Under the pieces are notes generated by a model. The model was not told where the DNA came from, ran no database searches, and saw only the letters and a program-made list of their open reading frames with translations. A program made the translations under genes and the position numbers. This document shows positions 36,821-45,445 of a stretch of 64,000 nucleotides of DNA, one piece after another. The stretch is from Pseudomonas nunensis. Lineage in GTDB: Bacteria; Pseudomonadota; Gammaproteobacteria; Pseudomonadales; Pseudomonadaceae. Every line of letters starts with the position of its first letter. Within the stretch, counting starts at the first letter, position 1. The DNA is taken from assembly GCF_024296925.1 (NCBI RefSeq), contig NZ_CP101125.1, positions 6,450,501 through 6,514,500 of the forward strand, written 5' to 3'.

Positions 36821-37651
36821 TCAAAGACGCACTTGTCCTTCATATACGCGCACTGCCGGGCCGGTCATCATGACCGGTTGGCCTGGGCCTGCCCATTCAA
36901 TGGACAGGCGCCCGCCGGGCAGGTCGATCAATAGCGGCGAATCCATCCACCCCTGGCTGATCGCGGCCACTGCAGCAGCGCAGGCGCCGGTGCCGCAGGC
37001 CTGGGTTTCCCCGGCTCCACGTTCCCAGACGCGTAGCTGCGCACGGTTCCGGTCGATGACCTGCAGAAAACCGACATTGACCCGCGCCGGGAAGCGCGGG
37101 TGGTGTTCGATTTTCGGGCCCAGTTCATGCACCGGTGCGTTATTGATGTCGTTGACCCGCAGCACGGCATGGGGGTTGCCCATGGACACTGCCGCCAGTT
37201 CCACCGTGGAGCCGTCGACTTCGAGCTGATAGCTCAGGGCCTGGCCTTCGGCTTCGAACGGGATGTCGGCCGGCACCAGGCGCGGAGCGCCCATATCGAC
37301 GCTGATCTGGCCGTCGCTGCGGATATCCAGCTCGATGATGCCGCTTTTGGTCTCGACGCGAATCTGCCGCTTGGCGGTCAGGCGCTTGTCGAGCACGAAG
37401 CGGGCGAAGCAGCGCGCACCGTTGCCGCACTGCTCCACTTCGGAACCGTCGGAGTTGAAGATCCGGTAACGGAAATCCACGTCCGGGTTGCTCGGCGCTT
37501 CGACGATCAGCAACTGGTCGAAACCGATGCCAGTGTGCCGATCGCCCCATTGCTTGGCGTGCTTGGGCAGGATGTGCGCGTGCTGGCTGACCAGGTCGAG
37601 GACCATGAAGTCATTGCCCAGGCCGTGCATCTTGGTAAAACGCAGCAGCAT
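36821..37651 (-). CDS. dapF: Diaminopimelate epimerase
   Basis: A 276-residue enzyme of normal length, starting [15 protein letters not shown]. The two catalytic cysteines are visible: Cys75 ([11 protein letters not shown]) and a second in [12 protein letters not shown] near residue 219. It converts LL- to meso-diaminopimelate for lysine and peptidoglycan. It starts 4 bases after the lysA stop, so coupling is likely. Confidence 0.96.
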   Translation of the reverse strand: MLLRFTKMHGLGNDFMVLDLVSQHAHILPKHAKQWGDRHTGIGFDQLLIVEAPSNPDVDFRYRIFNSDGSEVEQCGNGARCFARFVLDKRLTAKRQIRVETKSGIIELDIRSDGQISVDMGAPRLVPADIPFEAEGQALSYQLEVDGSTVELAAVSMGNPHAVLRVNDINNAPVHELGPKIEHHPRFPARVNVGFLQVIDRNRAQLRVWERGAGETQACGTGACAAAVAAISQGWMDSPLLIDLPGGRLSIEWAGPGQPVMMTGPAVRVYEGQVRL

Positions 37652-37655
37652 GGTT

Positions 37656-38903
37656 TTACTCCGGCAGCAGGCTTTCGCCAGCAAACAACTCGGCTACCGT
37701 CTCACGGCGACGCACTTCAAATGCCTGATCACCGTCCACCAACACTTCGGCGGTACGACCGCGGGTGTTGTAGTTGGAACTCATGACAAACCCGTAGGCA
37801 CCGGCCGAATGCACGGCCAGCAGGTCGCCTTCTTTCAGGGCCAGTTGACGCTCCTTGGCCAGGAAATCGCCGGTTTCGCAGATCGGCCCGACGATGTCGT
37901 AGGCGCGAGCTTCGGTATCACGCGGGCGCACGGCGGAGACGTCCATCCAGGCCTGGTACAGCGCCGGGCGGATCAGGTCGTTCATGGCCGCATCGACGAT
38001 GGCGAAGTCTTTGTATTCGGTGTGCTTGAGGTACTCGACCTGGGTCAGCAGTACGCCGGCATTGGCAACGATGTAGCGACCCGGCTCGAATACCAGCGTC
38101 AGGTCGCGACCGTCGCAGCGCTCGCGCACAGCTTTGATGTAGTCGGCCACCAGCGGCGGCTCTTCATCGCGATAACGTACGCCGACGCCGCCACCGAGGT
38201 CGATGTGACGCAGGTAAATGCCGCATTCGCCAAGACGATCGATCAAGCCCAGCAGGCGATCGAGGGCGTCGAGGAAGGGTGGCAGGCTGGTCAGTTGCGA
38301 ACCGATGTGGCAATCGACGCCGAGCACTTCCAGGTTTGGCAGTTGCGCGGCGCGGATGTACACGTCTTCGGCGTCGGCGATGGCGATGCCGAACTTGTTC
38401 TCTTTAAGACCGGTGGAGATGTACGGGTGGGTGCCGGCATCGACGTCCGGGTTCACGCGCAACGAGATCGGGGCACGAACGCCCAGCTCGGCGGCGACCA
38501 CCTGCAAGCGTTCCAGCTCATCGGTGGACTCGACGTTGAAGCAATGCACGCCGACTTCCAGGGCGCGACGCATGTCTTCACGGGTCTTGCCGACACCGGA
38601 GAACACGATCTTGTCGGCACTGCCGCCAGCGGCCAGGACGCGTTCCAGTTCGCCACGGGAGACGATGTCGAAACCGGCGCCGAGACGGGCCAGGACATTC
38701 AGTACACCCAGGTTGGAGTTGGCCTTGACTGCAAAGCACACCAGGTGCGGCACGCCGGCCAGCGCATCGGCATACGCCAGGTACTGGGCTTCGATGTGGG
38801 CGCGGGAGTAGACGTAGGTCGGTGTACCAAAGCGTTCAGCGATGGCGGACAGGGCAACACCTTCCGCGAACAGCTCACCGTCACGGTAATTAAAAGCGTC
38901 CAT
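37656..38903 (-). CDS. lysA: Diaminopimelate decarboxylase
   Basis: A 415-residue fold-type III decarboxylase. The PLP lysine is Lys60 ([10 protein letters not shown]). [16 protein letters not shown] and [12 protein letters not shown] follow, then [14 protein letters not shown] near the end. It makes L-lysine from meso-diaminopimelate. The gene follows lptM and precedes dapF, the common lptM-lysA-dapF order. A GGGAACGCC ribosome site precedes the ATG. Confidence 0.96.
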   Translation of the reverse strand: MDAFNYRDGELFAEGVALSAIAERFGTPTYVYSRAHIEAQYLAYADALAGVPHLVCFAVKANSNLGVLNVLARLGAGFDIVSRGELERVLAAGGSADKIVFSGVGKTREDMRRALEVGVHCFNVESTDELERLQVVAAELGVRAPISLRVNPDVDAGTHPYISTGLKENKFGIAIADAEDVYIRAAQLPNLEVLGVDCHIGSQLTSLPPFLDALDRLLGLIDRLGECGIYLRHIDLGGGVGVRYRDEEPPLVADYIKAVRERCDGRDLTLVFEPGRYIVANAGVLLTQVEYLKHTEYKDFAIVDAAMNDLIRPALYQAWMDVSAVRPRDTEARAYDIVGPICETGDFLAKERQLALKEGDLLAVHSAGAYGFVMSSNYNTRGRTAEVLVDGDQAFEVRRRETVAELFAGESLLPE

Positions 38904-38915
38904 GGCGTTCCCTTA

Positions 38916-39089
38916 TTATTGGTAGACGTCGTGCTTGTGTGCTTTGGACGGCTGCTTTTGCGAGGACTGAGCCTGCTCGGCAGGATCCTGAGAGTCGTCA
39001 GGCAGGTACAACGGGCCTTTTTGACCACAGGCCGACACAAGACAGGCAACCGCGACGAGCGCGGCAAGGGAAGAGATCAGGCGCTTCAT
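38916..39089 (-). CDS. lptM: LPS translocon maturation lipoprotein LptM
   Basis: A 57-residue lipoprotein directly upstream of lysA. The signal peptide ends in the lipobox LVSAC (Cys21), followed by the family signature [12 protein letters not shown]. The rest is Gln/Ser-rich. LptM (YifL) binds the LptD-LptE translocon and helps LptD reach its native disulfide state. Translated by hand, with start ATG 39089 and stop TAA 38916-38918. GGATTTCGCC upstream gives a moderate ribosome site. Confidence 0.92.
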   Translation of the reverse strand: MKRLISSLAALVAVACLVSACGQKGPLYLPDDSQDPAEQAQSSQKQPSKAHKHDVYQ

Positions 39090-39213
39090 GGCGAAATCCT
39101 TGAAAATGCGTTAATTGCGCCGGAGTATACCGGCCACCCGGCAGCTTGCCTATGTAACGCGGCTCCCGTCCGGCGGGCCTTGGATGACGCCGGTAAGTTG
39201 GGCGCGATCCATT

Positions 39214-39301
39214 GTGGGAGCGGGCTTGCTCGCGAAGGCGGTGGTTCAGTCGACAAAAATGTCGGATGGGCCGGCCCCTTCGCGAGCAAGCCCGCTCCCA
39301 C
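39214..39301. repeat. REPIN, GTGGGAGCGGGC type
   Basis: Perfect 24-base arms (39214-39237, 39278-39301). The interior keeps a TTCAGTCGACAAAAATGTCG relic of the one at 15449. It lies between the divergent lptM and cyaY genes, so promoter regions flank it. Confidence 0.93.
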
Positions 39302-39417
39302 AGGGCCGCGTTTGATGTATCGATATCGACGCTTGGTCGTTATCCTTTGCAATCACCGGGGCTCGCCCGTATCTTGCGGCGCTTGAGCGTGATCAGACAC
39401 TTTTTGAGGTTCCTGCA

Positions 39418-39750
39418 ATGAGTTTGACCGAAGCCCGTTTCCACGACCTGGTCGATGCCACCCAGCAATCGCTGGAAGATATTTTCGACGAGAGTGACCT
39501 GGATATCGATCTGGAGAGCTCGGCCGGTGTGCTCACCGTCAAGTTCGAAAATGGCAGCCAGTTGATCTTCAGCCGCCAGGAGCCGTTGCGTCAGCTGTGG
39601 CTGGCCGCTGTGTCCGGCGGCTTCCACTTCGACTATGACGAAGAGAGCGAGCGCTGGATGTGCGACAAGAGCGAAGAGCAACTGGGTGAAATGCTTGAGC
39701 GCATCGTCAAGCAGCAAGCCGGCGCAGAATTCGATTTCGAAGGCCTGTGA
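39418..39750 (+). CDS. cyaY: Frataxin-like iron donor CyaY
   Basis: A 110-residue frataxin homologue. The acidic first helix (DLVDATQQSLEDIFDESDLD) and the strand with LTVKFENGSQLIFSRQEPLR are typical, as is QLWLAAVSGGFHFDYD. CyaY binds iron and regulates Fe-S cluster assembly on IscS. It is next to cyaA, as in many gammaproteobacteria. TGAGGTTCCTGCA precedes the ATG. Confidence 0.94.
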   Translation: MSLTEARFHDLVDATQQSLEDIFDESDLDIDLESSAGVLTVKFENGSQLIFSRQEPLRQLWLAAVSGGFHFDYDEESERWMCDKSEEQLGEMLERIVKQQAGAEFDFEGL

Positions 39751-39754
39751 GATC

Positions 39755-39973
39755 GTGACCGAGCCTGCACCTGTTCGTCCGCCCAAGCCGCTCTACAGCA
39801 ATGTCAGCCCGGCGGTACCTTCGCCGTGCAGCGGCGTGTGCCGGCTGGATGAGCAGAAGGTGTGCCTGGGCTGCTTTCGCCATGTCGAAGACATCCGCGA
39901 ATGGCGCTCGGCGGACGATGAGCGACGGCGGGTGATCTGCGTCCAGGCTGCACAACGCAAGACAGTCACCTGA
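39755..39973 (+). CDS. DUF1289 small Fe-S/zinc-like protein
   Basis: A 72-residue protein starting with GTG 4 bases after the cyaY stop. The DUF1289 cysteines are clear: SPCSGVCRLDEQKVCLGCFR, then VEDIREWRSADDERRR. These probably bind a metal or an Fe-S cluster. The tight spacing behind cyaY suggests co-translation and a possible link with iron metabolism. No function is proven for the family. Confidence 0.87.
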   Translation: MTEPAPVRPPKPLYSNVSPAVPSPCSGVCRLDEQKVCLGCFRHVEDIREWRSADDERRRVICVQAAQRKTVT

Positions 39974-39987
39974 GACTTCACACGACC

Positions 39988-40120
39988 TGTAGCAGCTGGC
40001 GAAGCCTGCGTCCGGCTGCGCAGCAGTCGTGAAATCAGGCGCCGAGACGTATCAGGAATACCGAGCACTCAGGTTTTACGACTGCTGCGCAGCCGGACGC
40101 AGGCTTCGCCAGCTGCTACA
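39988..40120. repeat. Large REPIN with perfect 43-bp arms
   Basis: The arms 39988-40030 and 40078-40120 are exactly complementary over 43 bases, with a 47-base loop. The core is TGTAGCAGCTGGCGAAGCCT, a REP type different from GTGGGAGCGGGC. Confidence 0.95.
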
Positions 40121-40164
40121 ACGGTGCGTGGTCGGTGCTGGCTTGTATATTTATTGAGCTGTGA

Positions 40165-40239
40165 TAGTGTCCGGGAACGCCTCAACCCATCGAGGCTCGT
40201 GAAAACCCCGCCTTTTTCTGGCGGGGTTTTGCTTTTTTT
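40165..40239 (+). ncRNA. Short leader or small RNA ending in a terminator, upstream of rnk
   Basis: A possible promoter (TTGTAT 40143, GATAGT 40163 with extended TG) is followed by a small hairpin GCCTC/GAGGC (40179-40195). A strong terminator comes next: AAAACCCCGCC / GGCGGGGTTTT (40203-40231) plus T7. rnk begins only 29 bases later. It could be an attenuated rnk leader or a free small RNA. Confidence 0.5.
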
Positions 40240-40267
40240 GTGCAGAAGAAAGGAGTCTGCCCGGATC

Positions 40268-40678
40268 ATGACCGTACCTTCCATCACCCTTACCCGTCTG
40301 GACGTACAACGTCTGGAGCGCCTGATCGACAGCCTGGATGACACGCTGCCGGGCGTTATCGCGCTGCAAACCGAACTGGATCGCGCCGATACACTGGTCG
40401 GTCACGATGAAGTGCCCGCCGATGTCGTGACCATGAATTCGCGCGTACATTGCCGCGAAGAAATCAGCGGCAAGGACTACCACCTGACGCTGGTTTATCC
40501 CAAGGATGCCAATGCCGACGAAGGCAAGATTTCTATTCTCGCGCCAGTGGGCAGTGCCTTGCTCGGCCTGAAAGTCGGTCAGCACATAGACTGGCCGGCA
40601 CCGGGTGGCAAGACCCTGAAACTGACCCTGCTGGAAGTTGAATCGCAGCCGGCCCATGGCGGCGATTTCCCGGAATAA
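40268..40678 (+). CDS. rnk: Nucleoside diphosphate kinase regulator Rnk
   Basis: A 136-residue protein of the Rnk/GreA-C family. An amino-terminal helical hairpin (RLERLIDSLDDTLPG) precedes the FKBP-like GreA-C domain (LTLVYPKDANADEGKISILA, PVGSALLGLKVGQHIDW). Rnk binds RNA polymerase and affects nucleoside diphosphate kinase and alginate in P. aeruginosa. AAGGAG lies 12 bases before the ATG, rather far. The terminator just upstream may regulate its expression. Confidence 0.9.
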   Translation: MTVPSITLTRLDVQRLERLIDSLDDTLPGVIALQTELDRADTLVGHDEVPADVVTMNSRVHCREEISGKDYHLTLVYPKDANADEGKISILAPVGSALLGLKVGQHIDWPAPGGKTLKLTLLEVESQPAHGGDFPE

Positions 40679-40684
40679 ACCCCC

Positions 40685-43531
40685 TCAGACCTGCTCGAGC
40701 GCTTCGTTCAATGCGCGCTCCAGGTCAGCCTTGTAGCGCAAATACAGATTGCTTGAACTCTGTCCATCACCGAGCAGGCCCGAGAGGTCCAGGTCGGTGA
40801 TGTAGCAGCGGTAGCGTTCCGTCTCGCGGCGCTGATCGATGATCTCCCGGGCGACCACGCTAAACAGCTGATCGCCAAACTCCAGCTCCGAAAACTCCCG
40901 CTGATTGCAATACAACGTGACCTGCACCTGGCCCGGTGCGGCTTTGCCGATGATCGCCTGAACGTCGTAGAACGGTTTGTTGACCGGTGTTTGCGGCGCT
41001 GGCCGCGCTTCGACCCGACGTGCGCGCCCGGGGCCGGACGGCAATAGTTGGTAATACAAAGTATCGAGGCTCAACGGCTGGGCAGCTTCCATCGGCAGCA
41101 AGGCGTCCCGGCGATACAGGATCGATTGCAGGAAACGTTGCAGCGGCACCAGCAGGCTTTGTTCGTCGTGATACGGCAGGCGCTGCTGCCACAGCGCGTT
41201 GAATTCATCCAGCACATACAGATCAGCCTGTTGCTCGGTGATCCGGTAGAACACCTGAATGCACTCGGGCTGGCCCATCGGCAACAGCAACGCGAGGTCC
41301 TGCTCTTCGAGGGCCATCGGGTCCAGGTGCAGCGGGCTGTAGCTGGCCTGCTCTTCGCCCAGGTAATCGAACAGTGCCGGCAGGGTAGCGAGGGCGATAT
41401 GGTTGACCTGACCGGGCACCAGTTCCAGCACGTGGTAATGCTGCTGCACCTGAATCAGATAGCGATGGTTGAGTTTGCTCAACAGCAGGTTCTGCGCGGT
41501 ATCGATGATTTCTTCGACCCGCCGGGCGATGAACTGTGCGCGGTTGTGGCAGAAGCAGCGCACTCGCAAGCGCGGCTGATCCAAGCCCTTTGGCAGGTTG
41601 TTGAGGTAGTCGCGCAGGCAATCGAGCAGCGCATGCGGCCCGTCGTAACGGCTGACCAGCACTTCGTTCCAACTGTTGAGCGTGACCTGATCCAGGGTCA
41701 GCACGAGGTTTTCCCGCACGCCGGCGTAACTCAGTGAATCGGTGCGCTCGGTGGTCATCAGAATGTTCAGGTCGCGATGATGCTTGAGCGGATCGACGCC
41801 GACGTTCACCAGGATCAGCACTTCGCCGGGCATGGCGGCGCGCAGTAATGGCTCCTCGGCAACGGTGGTCAGGGGCAGGGCGACGGTTTGTTGCAGGCTG
41901 CCGAGCAGATTGAACAGTTCGAACTCGCTCAAGTCGCTGCTGCCGGGGTGCAAAGCCAGGCGAGTGCTGCTGTCGATCACGCCGTTGCGGTGGCTCCAGG
42001 TCAGCAGTTCGAGCAATTGGCGGCTGCGTTTGATCGGCGCGAAATGCTCCCATTCGTGGGCGTTCAGGCTACCGTTGTACAAACCCCATTGGGTTTGCCC
42101 GGGTTCTTTCTTGTTTGGCGCCTGCACCAGGGTCAGGGTGTCTTCGGCCAAGTCCGGGGCGATGCCGGGGTTGATGAACTCGACCTTGTCGGCCTTGCGC
42201 TCGAACGCCGCGTACAGCCGCCGGCCAAGCACGTTGAGGTCGCGCTTGTTGATCAGGCTGACGGTTTGTTCGGTGCGGGCGAACTGGGTCAGGAAGCGAT
42301 AGCTGTAATTCAGTTCGTTGACCAAGGCCCGGCGCTCGGCGCTGACCTGACGGACTTTCCACTGGCTGCGGCTGTCGAGCAGCGCCAGTTGCCGCTGATC
42401 CCAGTGCCATTCGCTGGCCAGGCGTTCCAGCAGCGAGCGCTGCCAACTCACGGTGCGACTGTTGCTGCCGGTGAGCTTGCGATTGACCTTCAGGTACAGC
42501 GCGCGGCGTACCAGTTCCAGGCGCTCCGGTTCGCCACGGGCGGTCAGGTATTCCTCGATGCGCCGGTAGACCACGATGTACGGGTCCAGCTCATCGAGGT
42601 CCAGCTGATTGGCGAAAACGGCCTGTTTGAAGCGCAGGCTCAGGCAGTGGACCTTGGGGTGTTCGCTGGCGTAGACCTCGATCAGCAACAGCTTGAGCAC
42701 CGACTTGTAGGGCGATTCGATGCCCTTGAACAACTGCCAGAGCCCGGCACCGATAAACTCTCCCGGCGGAATGTGCGCCAGGTGTCCCAGGTCCAGGGTT
42801 TCGTCGGCGCGGATGAAGCGCTTGGAAATCAGCGTGTGGGTGTACTGAAGGTAACCGGCTTCTTCGTAGGTTGGCACCAGCCACCAGATCGGTGTGCGCC
42901 CGGCCAGCCAGATCGCAGTGCGATAAAACTCATCCAGCAGCAAATAATGCTGCGTGGTCCCGCAGTCCTCCGAACTCAGTTGCGTATCGCGCTCGCCGTG
43001 CATGAAGCGGGTCGGGTCGATCAGGAAGAAATGCGCCTCGGCACCCTGGCTCGCGGCCCAGGTTTCGAGCAACTGACACTTCTTGCGCAACTCGCTGAGT
43101 TCGCTTTCGCTCAAGTCCGGACCGTGGCACACCCACACGTCCATATCGCTCTGGTCGGCCTGGGCCAAGGTGCCGAGGCTGCCCATCAGGAACAGGCCAT
43201 GAATCGGTCGCGGCGGATTGCTGCCGTGGCGTGGCTTGTAGGAAAACGAACGGGTCAGGCGCTGAGCTTCAGCGAGGGTGTTGGTGTCGGGTTCGTAATT
43301 CGACAGCCCGGCCGGCGTGCTGCCGGAAACATAGCCCGGCAGAAGCGGATGATTGACGTGGAAAAACAGCGGCAGCAGGGTCAACACCCCTTGCTGGCGC
43401 GTTGACAAACCTTCCATGGCGCGGGCCATGCGGCCTTCGTTGAGTTTCAGAAAACGGGCGCGCAGCTGACTGAGAACCTTGCGGTCGATTCCCTCGTCCA
43501 GATCGGGGCGGATTTCATGGGTGCGGGTCAT
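40685..43531 (-). CDS. cyaA: Class I adenylate cyclase
   Basis: A 948-residue cytosolic cyclase, longer than the E. coli enzyme (848). The amino-terminal catalytic domain carries the nucleotidyltransferase motif FLMGSLGTLAQADQSDMDVW (about residues 114-133). GQSSSNLYLRYKADLERALN forms the end. It makes cAMP from ATP, which activates the Vfr/CRP regulator. It is convergent with rnk (6 bases between stops). The start ATG at 43531 lacks a strong ribosome site. Confidence 0.95.
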   Translation of the reverse strand: MTRTHEIRPDLDEGIDRKVLSQLRARFLKLNEGRMARAMEGLSTRQQGVLTLLPLFFHVNHPLLPGYVSGSTPAGLSNYEPDTNTLAEAQRLTRSFSYKPRHGSNPPRPIHGLFLMGSLGTLAQADQSDMDVWVCHGPDLSESELSELRKKCQLLETWAASQGAEAHFFLIDPTRFMHGERDTQLSSEDCGTTQHYLLLDEFYRTAIWLAGRTPIWWLVPTYEEAGYLQYTHTLISKRFIRADETLDLGHLAHIPPGEFIGAGLWQLFKGIESPYKSVLKLLLIEVYASEHPKVHCLSLRFKQAVFANQLDLDELDPYIVVYRRIEEYLTARGEPERLELVRRALYLKVNRKLTGSNSRTVSWQRSLLERLASEWHWDQRQLALLDSRSQWKVRQVSAERRALVNELNYSYRFLTQFARTEQTVSLINKRDLNVLGRRLYAAFERKADKVEFINPGIAPDLAEDTLTLVQAPNKKEPGQTQWGLYNGSLNAHEWEHFAPIKRSRQLLELLTWSHRNGVIDSSTRLALHPGSSDLSEFELFNLLGSLQQTVALPLTTVAEEPLLRAAMPGEVLILVNVGVDPLKHHRDLNILMTTERTDSLSYAGVRENLVLTLDQVTLNSWNEVLVSRYDGPHALLDCLRDYLNNLPKGLDQPRLRVRCFCHNRAQFIARRVEEIIDTAQNLLLSKLNHRYLIQVQQHYHVLELVPGQVNHIALATLPALFDYLGEEQASYSPLHLDPMALEEQDLALLLPMGQPECIQVFYRITEQQADLYVLDEFNALWQQRLPYHDEQSLLVPLQRFLQSILYRRDALLPMEAAQPLSLDTLYYQLLPSGPGRARRVEARPAPQTPVNKPFYDVQAIIGKAAPGQVQVTLYCNQREFSELEFGDQLFSVVAREIIDQRRETERYRCYITDLDLSGLLGDGQSSSNLYLRYKADLERALNEALEQV

Positions 43532-43724
43532 GTCAGCTCAAACCGGCTCGCGAAGCTCGGACGTGGGGTCTGCGGATGAGGGGCAGTTTAGCGCCTCGGC
43601 CCCGGGACTTTTAAGCTGTATTTGTATTTCTGGCGTCAGATTTCTATCACCAGGCGACGGCAGGCAGCCAAGAGTGCCCGCGGAAATCCCGTAACAGGGG
43701 TTTCCGTGGGCGATGCAGGGGGAT

Positions 43725-43970
43725 TCAGGCTGTTTCTTGTACGGTCAGAATGGTCAGCACGGTTTGCACATTTTGCGCGGCGTCACGGCCCAGGCTGGTC
43801 AGATAACCGCCATCGGGCTGGGTGATCAGTTCTTTGTCGAACAGGCGTTGGGCGGCGGCAATGGCCTTAGGGGCAGCGGTCTGATGAATTTTCAAACCTT
43901 CCTGGGAACTGTCCAGGTTGAAGAGGGCAAGGATTTCCAGTTCGGCAACCAACTCAGGGGTAAGCGACAT
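43725..43970 (-). CDS. TIGR02647-family small protein
   Basis: An 81-residue protein with the TIGR02647 pattern (SLTPELVAELEILALFNLDS, then GLKIHQTAAPKAIAAAQRLF and ITQPDGGYLTSLGRDAAQ). The LTSLG end resembles a winged-helix-like wing, so DNA or nucleic acid binding is possible. No function is known. It is alone, with AGGAGTCC-like sequence (TGGAGTCCT) before the ATG. Confidence 0.85.
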   Translation of the reverse strand: MSLTPELVAELEILALFNLDSSQEGLKIHQTAAPKAIAAAQRLFDKELITQPDGGYLTSLGRDAAQNVQTVLTILTVQETA

Positions 43971-44163
43971 AAGGACTCCAGACTTTCTAGGAATTAGACG
44001 ACAGCGTCCCTAAGGTGAGCCCACTCGTGCGGCATGTCCAGTGCTGGCAGCAGGGTTTTTTCGCCTCGGGAAACATTCCCCGGCGGGTGGAGCGGCGGCG
44101 GGGTGTTACCAGTGTAGACAGGGTCTGGAGAAAGGCAGGAAGGATGGGTGACAAATTGTGTTT

Positions 44164-44256
44164 GTGGCGAGGGAGCTTGCTCCCGTTCGGCTGCGAAGCA
44201 GTCGCAAAGTTTTTGGGGCCGCTGCGCGACCCAGCGGGAGCAAGCTCCCTCGCCAC
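44164..44256. repeat. REPIN, GTGGCGAGGGAGC type
   Basis: Arms GTGGCGAGGGAGCTTGCTCC (44164 on) and its complement ending at 44256, with a GAAGCAGTC/GCTGCGCGAC interior like the one at 20166. Confidence 0.9.
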
Positions 44257-44283
44257 AGAAGCCCCCGCCCATCGGGTTTGGGC

Positions 44284-44568
44284 TTACTTCTTCTCTGGCG
44301 GCAACTCTGGTAATGCGCGCAACGCGGTTTCGTACCATTCGGTGTTGAACGCACGGTCTTCTTCGAGGATCGCGTCGATTTCCACTGCCAGCACGTGGGC
44401 CATCAGGTTGAGGATTTCTTCACGCTCGTAACCCACCAGGGTCAGCTTGTTGAACGTCGCTTTGGCGGCCGGCGGGTTGTCGCTTTCGATCTGGTTTTCA
44501 ATCGCTTCGATCAGGGTGTTCTCGGCGAATTCTTCTTCGTCGATCTCGATGTCTGTTGGCTCGCTCAT
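44284..44568 (-). CDS. Conserved hypothetical acidic protein, 94 residues
   Basis: A 94-residue acidic, helical protein (EEEFAENTLIEAIENQIESD at the start; EEILNLMAHVLAVEIDAILE later). Codon use is like that of core genes, and GGAGCCTGCC precedes the ATG. I recall similar proteins in Pseudomonas near cyaA/argH, but I cannot name a function. No motif, signal or membrane segment. Confidence 0.75.
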   Translation of the reverse strand: MSEPTDIEIDEEEFAENTLIEAIENQIESDNPPAAKATFNKLTLVGYEREEILNLMAHVLAVEIDAILEEDRAFNTEWYETALRALPELPPEKK

Positions 44569-44692
44569 GGCAGGCTCCTCAAGTTAAGGCGGCCAGTTTA
44601 CCTGCATTCAGCGCTGTGATGCTGCTGGCAAGAAACGCCCGGGCGTTCTATAAACAGGCACTGCCCACCCCGCACGGCCTGGAGGCTTTGTG

Positions 44693-45352
44693 ATGCTCAA
44701 GCTTTATGGATTTTCCGTCAGCAACTACTACAACATGGTGAAACTGGCGTTGCTGGAAAAGGGACTGCCATTCGAAGAAGTGGTGTTTTACCCGGGGCCG
44801 AGCCCCGAAGCATTGGCCATCAGCCCGCGCGGCAAGGTGCCGGTGCTGGGCGTCGATCAAGGCTTTATCAACGAAACCAGCGTGATCCTCGAATACCTCG
44901 AGCAAAGCCAGAAAGGCACGCCGCTGCTGTCGAGCGAGCCCTTTGAGCGAGCGCAGGCCCTGGCGCTGGCCAAGGAAATCGAGCTGTACATCGAACTGCC
45001 GGGCCGCGCCTGCTACGCCGAAGCCTTCTTCGGCATGACCTTGCCGGACGCGATCAAGGACAAGACTAAAGCCGAGTTGCTGCTGGGTTTTGCCTCGCTG
45101 GGCCGGCACGGCAAATTCGCCCCGTATGTCGCGGGTGACAGCCTGAGCATTGCGGATCTGTATTTCCTCTACAGCGTGCCACTGGCCTGTGCGGTCGGGC
45201 AGAAGCTGTTCGGGATCGATCTGTTGGCCGAGATGCCGGCGGCCAAGGCGTTGCTGGAACGTCTGGAGCAGAACCCGCATGTGCAGCGGATTGCAGCGGA
45301 CAAGGAAGCGGCGATGCCAGCGTTTTTGGCGATGGTCGCTTCCAAGAAGTGA
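44693..45352 (+). CDS. Glutathione S-transferase family protein
   Basis: A 219-residue GST. The thioredoxin-like domain occupies residues 1-77 (YGFSVSNYYNMVKLALLEKG, then SPRGKVPVLG and NETSVILEYLE), and an alpha-helical domain follows (GDSLSIADLYFLYS). GGAGG is 7 bases before the ATG at 44693; a GTG three bases earlier is possible. It conjugates or reduces with glutathione; the substrate is not evident. Confidence 0.88.
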   Translation: MLKLYGFSVSNYYNMVKLALLEKGLPFEEVVFYPGPSPEALAISPRGKVPVLGVDQGFINETSVILEYLEQSQKGTPLLSSEPFERAQALALAKEIELYIELPGRACYAEAFFGMTLPDAIKDKTKAELLLGFASLGRHGKFAPYVAGDSLSIADLYFLYSVPLACAVGQKLFGIDLLAEMPAAKALLERLEQNPHVQRIAADKEAAMPAFLAMVASKK

Positions 45353-45376
45353 GTTTTGTAGTGTTCTGAAGTCAGT

Positions 45377-45442
45377 CATCGCGAGCAAGCTCGCTCCCAC
45401 AGGGTTAGCGCAATCCTTGTGGGAGCGAGCTTGCTCGCGATG
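45377..45442. repeat. REPIN, GTGGGAGCGAGC variant
   Basis: CATCGCGAGCAAGCTCGCTC plus CCAC (45377-45400) and its complement (45419-45442), 18 bases apart. It lies between the convergent GST and argH genes, 3 bases from the argH stop. Confidence 0.9.
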
Positions 45443-45445
45443 CTT

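Noticed and set aside
37488..39386. Open plus-strand frame of about 630 codons
   Set aside because: It runs antisense through dapF, lysA and lptM and has no domain pattern.
41888..43405. Open plus-strand frame of about 500 codons
   Set aside because: It is antisense to cyaA and shows no motif or ribosome site.
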